Assembly: GCA_016946835.1 (NCBI GenBank)
Contig: JACVTC010000264.1
Location: 1 to 64,000, forward strand
From: Neocallimastix lanati (nom. inval.)
Lineage: Eukaryota > Neocallimastigomycota > Neocallimastigomycetes > Neocallimastigales > Neocallimastigaceae
Direction of reading: 5' to 3'
Length of the DNA stretch: 64,000 bases
The position numbers were made by a program, and so were the translations under genes. Below the pieces are notes generated by a model. It was not told the origin of the DNA. It saw only the letters and a program-made list of their open reading frames with translations, and did no database searches. Shown here one piece after another: positions 30,817 through 41,583 of the stretch; position 1 is the first letter of the stretch; each line of letters opens with the position of its first letter.

Positions 30817-31872
30817 TTAGGATATAAATTTGTTTTTATCATATTTTTCATTATTTGATAAATCTTCCGCATAAATATTAACTAAATTCTGAATATTTCT
30901 TAATATATCATTCTGATCTGTTAATTCGAATTTATCCATATATTTTTCATATATATTGATAATATTACTCCAAATTTCTTCTTGGTCATAACTAACATTT
31001 TTTTCTTCAATTTGTTTCTTAATTTCTGTATATAAATTAGAAGCTTCGCTCGATTTAATAGATAACTTGGATAACAAAGATAAAATATTATCAGTAATAT
31101 CTTTATTTTCTGTAATTTTAATATTACTCAATGTACATAAATTAGTTGTTCTTTTACGTTTTACTGCAGTACTTTTATTTCGGCATTTCATATTAAAAGA
31201 ATTAATAACTGCATTTTTATCTTCAAACATAAACTTAAATTGATCAAGATGACCATTATCATTAAGACATCCATTATAATTACCATCTTTATTACATGAA
31301 ATTATGTATTCGTCTTTAACCAGTTCTTTTGTATCATTTATTACATTAAGTTCGGATTTTCTTTGTTCTTTTATATTTTCATCATTTATTTTTTCAACTT
31401 TTTTAGTTCGTTGTGAATTTATATCTTTTATATATTCTCCAATATGTGATATACCATTATCTTCTGAATATGAACATTTTACATTTGTTAATAGATTTCC
31501 TTTTTTATTTTTTGAATAATATAAACCGATAATATCACCTTTTATTTGGTCTCTATATACAGATTTCTTAATTATATTTTTATTTTTATCATAAACATAA
31601 ATATCAATGGTTTTATCATTATTTTTATCAAATAAAGAATTATTATTATCACTTGCTATTTTAACATAATCATTTGGAATATAGAAATTATCATTACCAT
31701 AAATTGTTCCATACATAGCCAATAAAGAAATGGATTTTTGATTAATATTTGACTTTTTAGATCCTAAATAATCATTAGTTATTTTTTTTTCATAATTATT
31801 TTTTATTAATTTATTAGCTTTGAAGCCTTTTTTAACATTTATAACTTTATTATTATCCTTTACTGTTTCCAT
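30817..31872 (-). CDS. Open part (351 aa) of the secreted multi-module locus
   Basis: An unknown Asn/Lys-rich segment. A strand-rich first half (SLLAMYGTIYGNDNFYIP) is followed by a Cys-bearing stretch (NYNGCLNDNGHLDQF, NMKCRNKS, TNLCTLSN) that resembles the NGCLSGGNSGKC section of the 1,827-aa part, and then a helical end. It has no signal peptide and is best read as a module of the same locus, not an independent gene. Confidence 0.4.
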   Translation of the reverse strand: METVKDNNKVINVKKGFKANKLIKNNYEKKITNDYLGSKKSNINQKSISLLAMYGTIYGNDNFYIPNDYVKIASDNNNSLFDKNNDKTIDIYVYDKNKNIIKKSVYRDQIKGDIIGLYYSKNKKGNLLTNVKCSYSEDNGISHIGEYIKDINSQRTKKVEKINDENIKEQRKSELNVINDTKELVKDEYIISCNKDGNYNGCLNDNGHLDQFKFMFEDKNAVINSFNMKCRNKSTAVKRKRTTNLCTLSNIKITENKDITDNILSLLSKLSIKSSEASNLYTEIKKQIEEKNVSYDQEEIWSNIINIYEKYMDKFELTDQNDILRNIQNLVNIYAEDLSNNEKYDKNKFIS

Positions 31873-32237
31873 ATTAGTTCCAATATCAAATTCGTGTAAT
31901 TCTATATTATTACCATTAATATCTAATTTACATAGTTCAAAAACATTATTATTTTCATACTTTTTATCGTTACATATTATATGATATCGTGTAGATGTTT
32001 TTATAATATCAAAATTAAACCTACTCTCTTTTTGATAATCATGAATACTATAATTCAGATATAGTCATCACCGTAAATATCATATAATTCTTCTGCAATA
32101 GTTCTTAATATCTCTTTTTTTACATTACTCATTTCTGCTGGAAAGTATGAACTATAATTTGTTAATTTACCTTTATGGCTTTTATTGCTTGGTAAATCCT
32201 TTCTATTATTTCATAATATTCACCTTTTTCTCTATCG

Positions 32238-33161
32238 TTAGTATTCAACACTAAATTCTCTATCTTTCAAATTATTAATATCTTCAGAAGTATCAGATGT
32301 AGACGTCTTCTCTGTTCTATTTAGATCAACAAAAATATTTTGATTATACAATTTATTTGTAATATTTTCTTCATTTAAAATATTATTCTTTATTAAAATA
32401 TTATGTAATTTACTAAATTCCTTCTCATTATGAATTTTATATATATCATCAATAACTTCATTATTATTAATTAGTAACGCTTCAACTGATTTATCAATAT
32501 TAATTTCACTAACTACATTTTCAATTAAACTATTAATCCCTTTATCTGAAAATCGTTTAAATTTATTTTCTAATTCACTAATTATATTTATATTTGAAAT
32601 TTCATTCGAATTATCAAATCCATTTTTAATTTTTTTATTTTTAAAGTCATTTAATGTTTTTTTAATGTCTTCTATATTATCATCATGTAATAGAGTAGCT
32701 TTATAATTATTAATTTTTTCACATTGTTCTTCTATATCTTTAATCACAAATTCTCTTATATTAAGTAAATCTCCATAGGGTTTGCTCATTTCATTGGTTA
32801 TTGCTGTATATTTGGCATTATATTGGTTAGAGTCTATTTCTCCGCTATCGTATTGATCATATAATTCTGTTAGAGATTTCTCATATTTTTCAGTTATATA
32901 ATGTTGACTTATTATTTTATTAACCTTCTTTTTAATAGTTGCAATCTTAGCATCATTAATTGCATAATATTCTAATTCTAATGCATGTTCATATTCATTT
33001 GTATATAAGTTGTTATAAATATTGGTAACTTCTTTTATAAATTTATCATTTTTATTATCTTCAGGAAAATCACAATTATAATACATTTCTTCAACTTTAT
33101 TAATAGATGATTCTATATAATTCTTTAATTCATCTTTTTTACTTGATGTACTGATTCTCAT
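32238..33161 (-). CDS. Open part (307 aa) of the secreted multi-module locus
   Basis: An unknown, strongly helical, charged segment (EHALELEYYAINDAKIATIK, EKYEKSLTELYDQYDSG) of the same character as the helical modules of the 1,827-aa part. No signal peptide and no known motif. Listed because it is long and open; its standing as a separate gene is doubtful. Confidence 0.35.
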   Translation of the reverse strand: MRISTSSKKDELKNYIESSINKVEEMYYNCDFPEDNKNDKFIKEVTNIYNNLYTNEYEHALELEYYAINDAKIATIKKKVNKIISQHYITEKYEKSLTELYDQYDSGEIDSNQYNAKYTAITNEMSKPYGDLLNIREFVIKDIEEQCEKINNYKATLLHDDNIEDIKKTLNDFKNKKIKNGFDNSNEISNINIISELENKFKRFSDKGINSLIENVVSEINIDKSVEALLINNNEVIDDIYKIHNEKEFSKLHNILIKNNILNEENITNKLYNQNIFVDLNRTEKTSTSDTSEDINNLKDREFSVEY

Positions 33162-33760
33162 CTAATTTTTCTGAGAATAAGTTATTTAAGTTTGTTAATT
33201 TAGTACTAAATGAATCATTTTCATCAGATACTTTTTTATTATATTTTTTTGTCAACTTCCATATGCTTTTCAGAGAATTCGTCATAATAATCAAATTTAA
33301 CTATTAACTATACTATTTAAATTTGCTTCTATTTCAGCCTTGTTATTTATTCCATTGATATTTAAACTATCCTCTATAGATTTTAATTTATTATTATATA
33401 ATTTAAATAAATATAATAATTGATGTTTATCTTGAGGTATTCCATTAATATAGTCATTATTCATTCTAATAGAATCTTGTAATTGATTTATATTTATGTT
33501 ATTTATTTCCTTTTTAAGATCATTTAATGATAACGTTGATTTTTCATTATTATTAATTATTTTTGCACACTCAGTTTTTAATTTTCTAATAATATCCTCT
33601 TGATCCGTAAGACAGCTTTTTGCACATGCTGTTGTCAGATTTATCTTTTACTATTATTTTTAATTTATTTACTTCATCAAATACATCATTAACACTAACA
33701 TTATTATCTAATAATTCAATAAAATTGTTTATATTAGAAATATAATCAGTTAAATCCTTT

Positions 33761-34264
33761 TTAAGATTCATTGTCATTCGATGAATTCATAATAGTATTT
33801 AAATTATCTATATCAATTTTACTTAGTTCATTTTTTAATACATTATTCATAATTTTACCAATGAATAATAATCTTGATGTATCATAAAGCTTTTTAAATT
33901 CTTCCTTGGTTTTTTCAAAAATAAGTTCATTATTCTTATTATCATCTGAGGTCCATTTGTTTTCATATTTCAATATATTAGTAATAAATTCTTTACTTAA
34001 TGTTGGAACAATATCAATAATACTAACTTTTTTGTTTCCTTTATCATATTCTACTTTTAAAAGATTATTTTCTAAATCATTATAATTTTGAACAATTTTA
34101 TAATTTCCATTTATATCAACTATATCTTTAGTTAATAAATTTCCTTCATTATCAGCTACACTTAAAGTTAATAACGCTTGTTGTTCAGCATTATTATCCT
34201 GTGGTCCTGAAATTGCTTCTAATACCAAAAAAATTAATACAAAAAATATATTTATTAGTTTCAT
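33761..34264 (-). CDS. Signal-peptide-bearing N-terminal part (167 aa) of the multi-module locus
   Basis: It starts with a clear eukaryotic signal peptide (MKLINIFFVLIFLVLEAISG; cleavage is likely near residues 18-20) and continues with a strand-rich module, LLTLSVADNEGNLLTKDIV then KVSIIDIVPTL and EEFKKLYDTS. The same order of blocks occurs inside the 1,827-aa part, which ties the two ends of the 9-kb locus together. This shows the product was destined for secretion or the cell surface. The function is unknown. Confidence 0.5.
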   Translation of the reverse strand: MKLINIFFVLIFLVLEAISGPQDNNAEQQALLTLSVADNEGNLLTKDIVDINGNYKIVQNYNDLENNLLKVEYDKGNKKVSIIDIVPTLSKEFITNILKYENKWTSDDNKNNELIFEKTKEEFKKLYDTSRLLFIGKIMNNVLKNELSKIDIDNLNTIMNSSNDNES

Positions 34265-34599
34265 TTTACTAATTTTGTTTTTTTATAAAATTTTAAAATA
34301 AATCATTTTATAAAATAAAATCTAATAAAATAAATATTATTAATGTTATATAATATCACTAATAAATAAATATTATTAATGTTATATAATATCACTAATA
34401 AATAAAATAAATATTATTAAATTTATATTGTATCCATTATAAAATAAAACAAAAGAAAAAATAACAATTACTTTTTACCATAATTAGTTTCTTTTATTAA
34501 TTATTCAAAATATATATATTGCTTTAATAATTTACTTTCAGAATTATAAAATAAATCATTAATTAATTATCTGTTGAAAGAGGAATTATTATGAATCTT
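34265..34599. other. Intergenic with a 36-bp tandem duplication
   Basis: The upstream region of the signal-peptide-bearing frame. It contains two copies of a 36-bp unit (34331-34402) with TAAATATTATTAATGTTATA at its start. Nothing else is seen. Confidence 0.6.
34331..34402. repeat. 36-bp tandem repeat, two copies
   Basis: Two adjacent identical units, then a partial third. Very AT-rich; they lie about 70-140 bases upstream of the signal-peptide start. Confidence 0.85.
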
Positions 34600-35636
34600 A
34601 AATAAAAGCTTTACATTATTATTATATGTCTTACAAAATAAATATCTTTCCAATCACAACAAACGAATTGGTATCTGAAAAAATTAATGCATTAATAATA
34701 TTTATATTTACTTTATTATGAATTAAAGATATTAAATATATAATTTGTAAAGCAGTACCTTCTACTATTCTATTAATTTTTAAATTATATATTAAATAGC
34801 TTAAATAGTATGGTGATTCAAATATTTTACTTATGATATAATCGGAATTAACAATCTTTTTTAATTTATAAGGTAATAGTATCTATCCCTTTTACGTCTT
34901 TTCATTATCAAAAAAATTATTTATGCGTATAAGCTTTTTATATAACTATTGGACTTATAGAGGTATATATATCATTTAATAATCTTTCATTTATTAAATT
35001 GTATTCATCAATTAATATTATATTTCTATTTAAATAGAAAATAATCATTATAAATATTTAGTCCTAGAATATACTTGGCAATAATATTGAAATAAACCAG
35101 TGGAACTAAAGTTATATAATAAATCAATTTTATTACTTATAAAATTATTTGTTTTAAATTTATCAATAAACATCAAGTATCTTTCGGTTAGTATAGGCGT
35201 ATATTAAATATCTTCCTAAATAAATTATATTTTACAAAAAAATCTAAAAATATTTTATTAACAACTAATATGCCAATTTTTATAATTAAAAGCATTTTCA
35301 TTGTACTTTTCAATTAGTAAATCTCGTATTTTTGGATCAAATAAATTTTTATAATTCACTTTCTTCTGAAAAAGAGATTCATTGATTAAATAAAATTTTA
35401 TATCTTATATATTGATTAATATTATAAATTAAAATTTTAGTTAAAGTTATAAAACTAATTTCCACATAATTAGGATGATGGTTAAATTTATAAGAATTTA
35501 ACGGTTCATAAAGATTTATTCCTCTTTTTGAAATTTTCAATAATTTGTCAGGATTACAATTATAATTATATTCCTTATAAAATGACCTTGTATTTAAATC
35601 TTTAATATAACTATCAATTTTTTCTTTGGATAACAT
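34600..35636 (-). pseudogene. Decayed coding remnant
   Basis: Minus-strand sequence with coding-like composition broken in several places. The only sizeable open part is its first 85 codons (35379-35636, beginning MLSKEKIDSYIKDLNTRSFY), with no signal peptide. Short helical phrases farther along recall ankyrin-type proteins such as the neighbour at 36073, but the match is too weak to name. It sits head-to-head with that gene, so a degraded paralogue is possible. Confidence 0.35.
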
Positions 35637-36072
35637 TTTATTTAATAATAAAATATTTTAAATATATTATTATTTTTAAAGTAGTTTATATATTATATTT
35701 TTTTTATTAATAATAACTATAAAATTTTAATTTTCTACAAACTAAATATTTTTTAAATTCTATCCTTAAAATTATCATTTTATTTCAAACACTTTTTCTA
35801 AATAAAAAACTTGAATAATATATATATATATAATATATATAATATTTCAAATGCATATCTAAAATGATGATGAATGATTTAATAATTAAATAAAATGATT
35901 TTGAAGTTCTTCAATATAAATTAAATAATTTAATTAATTTTTATAAAAGTTTAAAATAGTTATATTAATTTTAATTAAATATTTAATTTAATTAAATTTA
36001 TATATTAAAGTTCAAAAGTTAACCATAATATATTACTTTATATTTTTATTTTATTTTATATATTGGTATATA
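35637..36072. other. Divergent intergenic region
   Basis: Between the decayed remnant and the ankyrin gene. AT-rich with a TA tract near 35818-35843. No gene is seen. Confidence 0.55.
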
Positions 36073-39000
36073 ATGGAAGTTACTGAGGAAGATTTGGTTA
36101 TAATCATTAAATTTATACAGGTTAATGATATTCCACAATTAATATCTTTTATAGAAATAAAAAAATTAGATCTTAAATATTTAATTAATGGAAAATATGA
36201 TTTATTAATTTTAGCTCTTGAAAACAATGTTTCATTATATAACATTAAATTACTTATTAAAAAATTTTACAAATCAGTAAATTATTGTTTTCAAATAAAA
36301 AATAATAATCAAAATTTAAGTAATATAAATTATTATGAAAATTTTAAAATTCCTCTCTTTGAAACTATTGCCAAAAATAATTTCAATATTGCTAATTATT
36401 TAATAAAATTTACTAAAGCTGATATTAATTATACCAATAAATTTTATATTAAGAATTCTATAACAGAAATTAATATTCTACAATATTTATATAATTACAA
36501 TAAAAAAAATTGTTTACTTAATAAACAAAGTTTAAAATACATATTTAATAATGGATTTAGTTCAAAAAAGGCAATAAATTTTATTTCTAATCATTTGTCT
36601 AATTATAAATTATTAAATTATTTTTTTCCACATATTTTATTTAATGATAATAATGAAATTTTATATTTTATTTCATTATATAAAAATAAAATATCTTTAA
36701 ATAATCAACAATGGTATAAAGTTCTTCTGAATAAAAATAATGTTTTTAAAGACACTACATTTTATGATATAGCACATAAAGATTCATGTTGTGATACAAT
36801 TAAGGTCTTACTGGATTACGATTGTTCTCCTCGAAATATTTTTTTTGAGAGAATAAATAAATATTATTTATATGAATATAATATTGATCGTTTTGGTAGT
36901 AGTATTATACAAAAAGTATTAAAGTATGATAATTTAGATTTTACTTTACTTAATTTTCAAAATTGTTTGATTTACGCCTGTCAAAATGAAGAAGTAAATG
37001 TTGTTAAAAACCTTCTTTATAATACTATTAATCATTCTTGTTTTAAATTAAAAGATATTGATTTTAGGAAATTTTTTATTGATGTACATATGAATGAAAA
37101 CTCGTTAGACATTGATTTTTATATTGTAGATTTGATTTATCATCATCCTCGTTTTGATATTAATGAGTTAAATTTGGAAAATATATTTTTAAATATAATT
37201 AATTCTTATGATAACACTAAATATATGGAAATATTTATTAATAAATTAATATCTTATCAATATAATTTTAGTTTAATTAATTATTCAAAAATATTAAAAA
37301 GTATTGTTAGTTATCCGTATGGTGATAAAATAATGGATACATTTTTAAATTTATTAGAGAAAAATAACATTTATCCTATAAAGAATTTTGATTATAAATT
37401 ACTCTTGATTGAATCTTGTAAAGTCAGTGAGGAAATTAATACACCTATTTCCAAATATTTACTTAAATTAATATTTAATATTTCAGAAAAAAATATAAAA
37501 TCTATTAATTTTAATGAATTAAAAAAATGTGATTCTAGACTTTTGAATTTAGTTATTAACCTTATCATTGAAATGGGAAACTTTGAATTACTAAAAGAAA
37601 TTTTAGAAAATTATGAATTAAAACCAAATATTGATATCAATATTAAAGATATTAACAATAATTATCCAATAATTACTGCTATACATGCTGCTACTCATTT
37701 AGCTCGTCCTCACATACCAGAGAATACTAAAATTTTTAAATATTTATTAGATTATGGTGCAGACGTGAATCAGAAGGATGAGTATTCTAATTTTTTGTTT
37801 ATTATTGCTTTGTATATTCAAGATTATTTTATAGTTAACCTTATTCTTAAAAAGAATTTAATACTGGATGAAAAAGATATTAATAAAAATAGAGACCCAG
37901 TTTTTTCAAGTATTTATAATGATAATATAGATTTTATTAAAAAATCCATGAATAAAATAAATTCAAATTTTATAAAAAATGAAGAAAATGATCCAAAAAA
38001 TGAAGAAAATGATCCAAAAAATTTTTTTGAAATAAATTACAATAAAATTTTTGAAATAGATAATGAATCATTAAATTCTGAATGCATTGACGATTTTTAT
38101 AAAAATAAAATTGACGAATTGTTAAGTGAAAAAAATATTGAAAATAGCTTCAATGAATATATGAAGTTATTTAATAAAGATATTAATGAAATATACAGTG
38201 CATTTAATATAGATTATTCTTCTTATAACGATAATTTACAATGTAATTCTATTAAATTTAGATTTACACCTTTAATTCTTTCTTATCTTTTAAATAAAAC
38301 GGAAATTTTTAATTTTTTAGTTAAGAATTGTAATATTAATGAAGTCGATAGTTTTGAATATACAATTTTACATTATGCTATTTTTAAAGAAGATGTAAAA
38401 TTAATTAAATATTTATTAAGTAAAAACGCAGATGTTAATTATCATTCTAATAAAAAAGGCCGTGGTCAATCTGCAATAGATATCGCTATATGCATTGGTA
38501 ATAAAGATATTTTTTTTCTTTTAATAGATAGTGGAAAAGTTGAATTAGACCAAATAAATCAAAAAAATGAAATTCCATTAATTTCTATAATAAAAAGTAC
38601 TAAATTAGATTTAGAAGAACAAAAAATATGGATTAAAAAACTTCTTCAAAATGGTGCTGATATTAATATAATAGATAAATGTGAATGTTCTCCTCTTTCT
38701 CAAGCTATAAAATGTCATTCTTTATCCTTAACAAAATTTTTAGTGGAACATGGTGCTAATATTGAAGTTTATGATAAAAATAATAATGGTCCCTTAACAT
38801 TTGCTATTTTTGAAAATAATATTCCAATAATTCAATATTTAATTGATTGTGGAGTTGATCTTAACCCTATTGATGAAAATAAACAAAATCCTCTTGAGGT
38901 TGCTATTCGTTGGGGTTATTTATCTGTTGTAAAAATATTAGTTGAAAATGGGGCTGATGTAAATTGTGTTATAAAAGATTATAAAGATAATGATATTTCT

Positions 39001-40101
39001 ATTCTAGGTTATTGCTTCCAAGTACACGAATCAGCAATTGCAAAGTATTTAATCGAAAAAGGTGCTAAATTAGATTATAAAACTTCAAATAACAAATCTC
39101 TTTTTGATATTGCGTATGATCAATTAGATAAAGATGAATTGGAAGTTATGGAGATCTTAATTAAATATAATATTAATGGTTTTACTGAAAAAATTATTTG
39201 GAACACAATTAAAAATAATGATGAAGATAACGTAGAATTTTTTAAATTTTTAATAGAACATGGTTTAAATATCAATATAAAAGATAGTAATAATAATACT
39301 CTCTTAGGTGTTGCTATTATTAATAGAAATGAAGAAATTGTAGATTATTTATTGACCAAAAAAAATGTAGATTTTTATAATATTAATAAACAAGGTCAAA
39401 CAATTTATGAAATAGCCTTAAATAATATAGACGAAAATTTGAATCAGTATAATTCTAATATTAGTGAAAATCCCTATAGTGATAACATCATTGAAACTAA
39501 AAATAATAAATATGAAAAGGGAAAATCTATATTACAAAAATTGGAAAGTATAAATATTGAAAATTTATTAAAAAATAAAACCAATAGTTTATCAAAAAAA
39601 AGTGAATATGAAATAAGTGAAACTAATATTAATGAAACTAATATTAATGAAACAAATATTAATGAAACAAATATTAATGAAACAAATATTAATGAAACAA
39701 ATATTAATGAAATTAATGTTCATAAAACAAATATTCATGAAATTTATGTTAATGAAACTAATAATCAAGAAATTTATGTTAATGAAACTAATAATCAAGA
39801 AATTGATGAACAAAAAATTAATGAACAAGAAACTAGTAAACAAAAAACTAATGATTTAATTACTGAAAATAAATTAAATAATAATATTAGTGATAAAAAT
39901 TATAAATATTTAAATGATAAAATAGAAAATTATTATTTCAATAATAATAAAAATAATACAAAATATAAAACATTTAAAAAAGAAAAAGATAATAAAAATA
40001 AATGGTATATTTATGCCTTATTAGTTATATTATTATCAATAATAATTTATTATATTAATAATTTTATTCTTATTCTATTTAATATAATAATTATATTTTA
40101 A
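36073..40101 (+). CDS. Ankyrin-repeat protein with C-terminal membrane anchor
   Basis: A 1,342-aa protein. The N-terminal half (1-540) is helical and looks like very degenerate ankyrin repeats. Clear repeats run from about 545 to 1115, for example YLLDYGADVNQKDEYSN, TILHYAIFKEDVKLIKYLL, LVEHGANIEVYDKNNNGPL and ILVENGADVNCV. A tandem N-E-T-N-I repeat (about 1182-1240) follows, then a Lys/Asn stretch and one hydrophobic segment (YIYALLVILLSIIIYYINNF, about 1310-1335) ending at the C-terminus, as in a tail anchor. There is no signal peptide, so the ankyrin part should face the cytoplasm. Poxviruses and other NCLDVs often encode large ankyrin proteins that bind host factors, and host fungi have them too. 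Origin is uncertain; a membrane-tethering or host-interaction role is inferred. Confidence 0.88.
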   Translation: MEVTEEDLVIIIKFIQVNDIPQLISFIEIKKLDLKYLINGKYDLLILALENNVSLYNIKLLIKKFYKSVNYCFQIKNNNQNLSNINYYENFKIPLFETIAKNNFNIANYLIKFTKADINYTNKFYIKNSITEINILQYLYNYNKKNCLLNKQSLKYIFNNGFSSKKAINFISNHLSNYKLLNYFFPHILFNDNNEILYFISLYKNKISLNNQQWYKVLLNKNNVFKDTTFYDIAHKDSCCDTIKVLLDYDCSPRNIFFERINKYYLYEYNIDRFGSSIIQKVLKYDNLDFTLLNFQNCLIYACQNEEVNVVKNLLYNTINHSCFKLKDIDFRKFFIDVHMNENSLDIDFYIVDLIYHHPRFDINELNLENIFLNIINSYDNTKYMEIFINKLISYQYNFSLINYSKILKSIVSYPYGDKIMDTFLNLLEKNNIYPIKNFDYKLLLIESCKVSEEINTPISKYLLKLIFNISEKNIKSINFNELKKCDSRLLNLVINLIIEMGNFELLKEILENYELKPNIDINIKDINNNYPIITAIHAATHLARPHIPENTKIFKYLLDYGADVNQKDEYSNFLFIIALYIQDYFIVNLILKKNLILDEKDINKNRDPVFSSIYNDNIDFIKKSMNKINSNFIKNEENDPKNEENDPKNFFEINYNKIFEIDNESLNSECIDDFYKNKIDELLSEKNIENSFNEYMKLFNKDINEIYSAFNIDYSSYNDNLQCNSIKFRFTPLILSYLLNKTEIFNFLVKNCNINEVDSFEYTILHYAIFKEDVKLIKYLLSKNADVNYHSNKKGRGQSAIDIAICIGNKDIFFLLIDSGKVELDQINQKNEIPLISIIKSTKLDLEEQKIWIKKLLQNGADINIIDKCECSPLSQAIKCHSLSLTKFLVEHGANIEVYDKNNNGPLTFAIFENNIPIIQYLIDCGVDLNPIDENKQNPLEVAIRWGYLSVVKILVENGADVNCVIKDYKDNDISILGYCFQVHESAIAKYLIEKGAKLDYKTSNNKSLFDIAYDQLDKDELEVMEILIKYNINGFTEKIIWNTIKNNDEDNVEFFKFLIEHGLNINIKDSNNNTLLGVAIINRNEEIVDYLLTKKNVDFYNINKQGQTIYEIALNNIDENLNQYNSNISENPYSDNIIETKNNKYEKGKSILQKLESINIENLLKNKTNSLSKKSEYEISETNINETNINETNINETNINETNINETNINEINVHKTNIHEIYVNETNNQEIYVNETNNQEIDEQKINEQETSKQKTNDLITENKLNNNISDKNYKYLNDKIENYYFNNNKNNTKYKTFKKEKDNKNKWYIYALLVILLSIIIYYINNFILILFNIIIIF
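39612..39800 (+). repeat. 15-bp in-frame tandem repeat (N-E-T-N-I) in the ankyrin gene
   Basis: Repeated AATATTAATGAAAC(A/T)-type units, seven near-perfect and then degenerate versions. Open frames in other phases and on the other strand here are by-products of the repeat. Confidence 0.9.
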
Positions 40102-41583
40102 AAATTAAGTATTACTTACGTATTTAAATAAAAAATAAACAATCAAATTCTAAAAAAAAAAAAAAAAAACATATATTAAATATGTAATTTTAATTTTTTA
40201 ATAATTATTTCATAATTATATATAAAATATTATCAGTTCTATTATTAAATAGTTTAAAATTAATATTTTTAAAAAATGATAAATATTAATTATTTTATTT
40301 TTTAAACGAAATATTTCTCTTACTAGATAATAAATGTATTTATTAAATGATTTAAATTTAAATTTTGTAATTATATCCAAGTATGAATAAGATTAAATTA
40401 TATTTTTTCCTATAATTACTGTTTGCTCTTACTTTGAAGAAATTAAATCAAATATTCTTTTAAACATAAATTATTTTGATGATATATGATGTATTTTATT
40501 TATCTGGAGCGTCAACGCTGAAAATGCAGTAAGACCGGCTAGCAGGGCCAATGCCTCTGAAGGAGAAGACCATAATTTCTTTCAGATAGTCAATTCAAAC
40601 CCTAATCCAGAATAAGAATTCCTTTTAACAGATTTCTTATAATCTGGAAGTGAGGTTCGTTGCATTTGAACTTTTTTCTGAATTTATTTATACACTTTAT
40701 TTTGAATATTACTTTTTATTTCACATTATTATTTAAAATATTATTTTGTTCTATTTGAACAAAAATTTTTTATTTTTTTATTAATTCTGTGTTTTTTAAT
40801 TTAAAAAAAAAAAAATATTCATGTAATTAATAAATGAATAAATAAATAAAGTTTAAAGTTCGCAATAATTGCGGCTGTAAAAAAAAAATAAAAAAAATAA
40901 AAATTTTTAATATAATATTTTTAGTAATAAAATTATCTTATATTTGCTTACGCGGTCATTAATTAATATTAACCAATAATGAGAAATAAAATCTTTTTAT
41001 ATAATTATATAATTTAATATTAATCCTAGTTACAAGTCTACTAAATTATATTCAATATATACATAAATAACGCAAGATAGTATTTTTTATAAGAATAAAA
41101 AATAATATATAATTTATACTTATTAAAAAAATATATAACAAAATATTCATATAAAAATATATACACATTTTAAGTAATTTTGCTTTTGTTCTAGTAATTA
41201 TAAAATATAAGAATAAATTATTTTTTTTCAAACAAATTTACAAATGTTTGATTTAATTCGTTCAGATATTGTATTAAATGGCAAATCAAATATAACTTTA
41301 TATATTAAATTATAATTTTTAAAATATATTTTTTTTTTAAAAATTTTTACTTTTATTTATTTATTTTTTTGTTTTATGTCAAATACACTAGTTTTTTTAT
41401 ATATTTTAAATTATATAAAATAATAATAATAATAATAATAATATGAATATCTATTTTTTTTAAAAAAAAATTAATTTTTTTTTAAATTGATTAGACGGAA
41501 AAAAATATATATATATAAAATTTATAAAATCAATTATTGTATTAACGAATAAAATATTTAATATATAAATATAAATTATAAAA
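40102..41583. other. 1.5-kb intergenic region holding a GC-rich structured island
   Basis: The sequence is simple AT except for a 190-base patch at about 40495-40690, a perfect 13-base palindrome at 40861-40873 (CGCAATAATTGCG) and GCTTACGCGGTC near 40946-40957. No protein-coding frame of note. The contrast in base composition suggests a selected RNA or DNA function. Confidence 0.65.
40495..40690 (+). ncRNA. Candidate structured non-coding RNA or origin element
   Basis: This is one of the least AT-rich non-coding patches in the window. Hairpins by eye are: GCG/CGC at 40509-40518; TCTGAA (40556-40561) with TTCAGA (40581-40586), extended by AGAA/TTCT; and a long stem CCAGA-ATAAGAA (40607-40618) with TTCTTAT-AATCTGG (40634-40647). 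TCTGGA occurs twice (40503-40508 and 40643-40648) and both copies can pair with TCCAGA at 40606-40611, so two exclusive folds are possible, as in a switch. I cannot match it to a known RNA family. The strand is a guess; it lies about 900 bases upstream of the surface-protein gene. Confidence 0.4.

Larger units (their letters stand above)
25253..34264 (-). pseudogene. Interrupted locus for a very large secreted multi-module protein
   Basis: Nine kilobases of minus-strand coding-like sequence that begins with a good signal peptide and then repeats the same kinds of module. A strand-rich module (LLTLSVADNEGNLLTKDI ... IDIVPTL ... EEFKKLYD) near the N-terminal end has a relative inside the long C-terminal frame (AFTILAAGREDGSLAKEL ... 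IKDIIPSL ... DKFRKLYD). A Cys-containing module (NGCL ... KCR) also has a relative there. Helical modules full of Asn/Asp/Lys fill the rest. It appears broken in roughly five places, so it is listed as a fossil locus with its larger open parts given separately. I do not recognise the family. No neighbours share its direction except the remnant at about 34.6-35.6 kb. Confidence 0.6.

Noticed and set aside
39592-39859. Small frames in other phases of the N-E-T-N-I repeat
   Set aside because: By-products of a 15-bp in-frame repeat, which is open in several phases.
40495-40690. Group I intron, tRNA or riboswitch of a known class
   Set aside because: The AGATAGTC phrase recalls a group I S element, but pairing with an R element is imperfect and no P4-P6 core is seen; no T-loop or TPP/SAM signatures.
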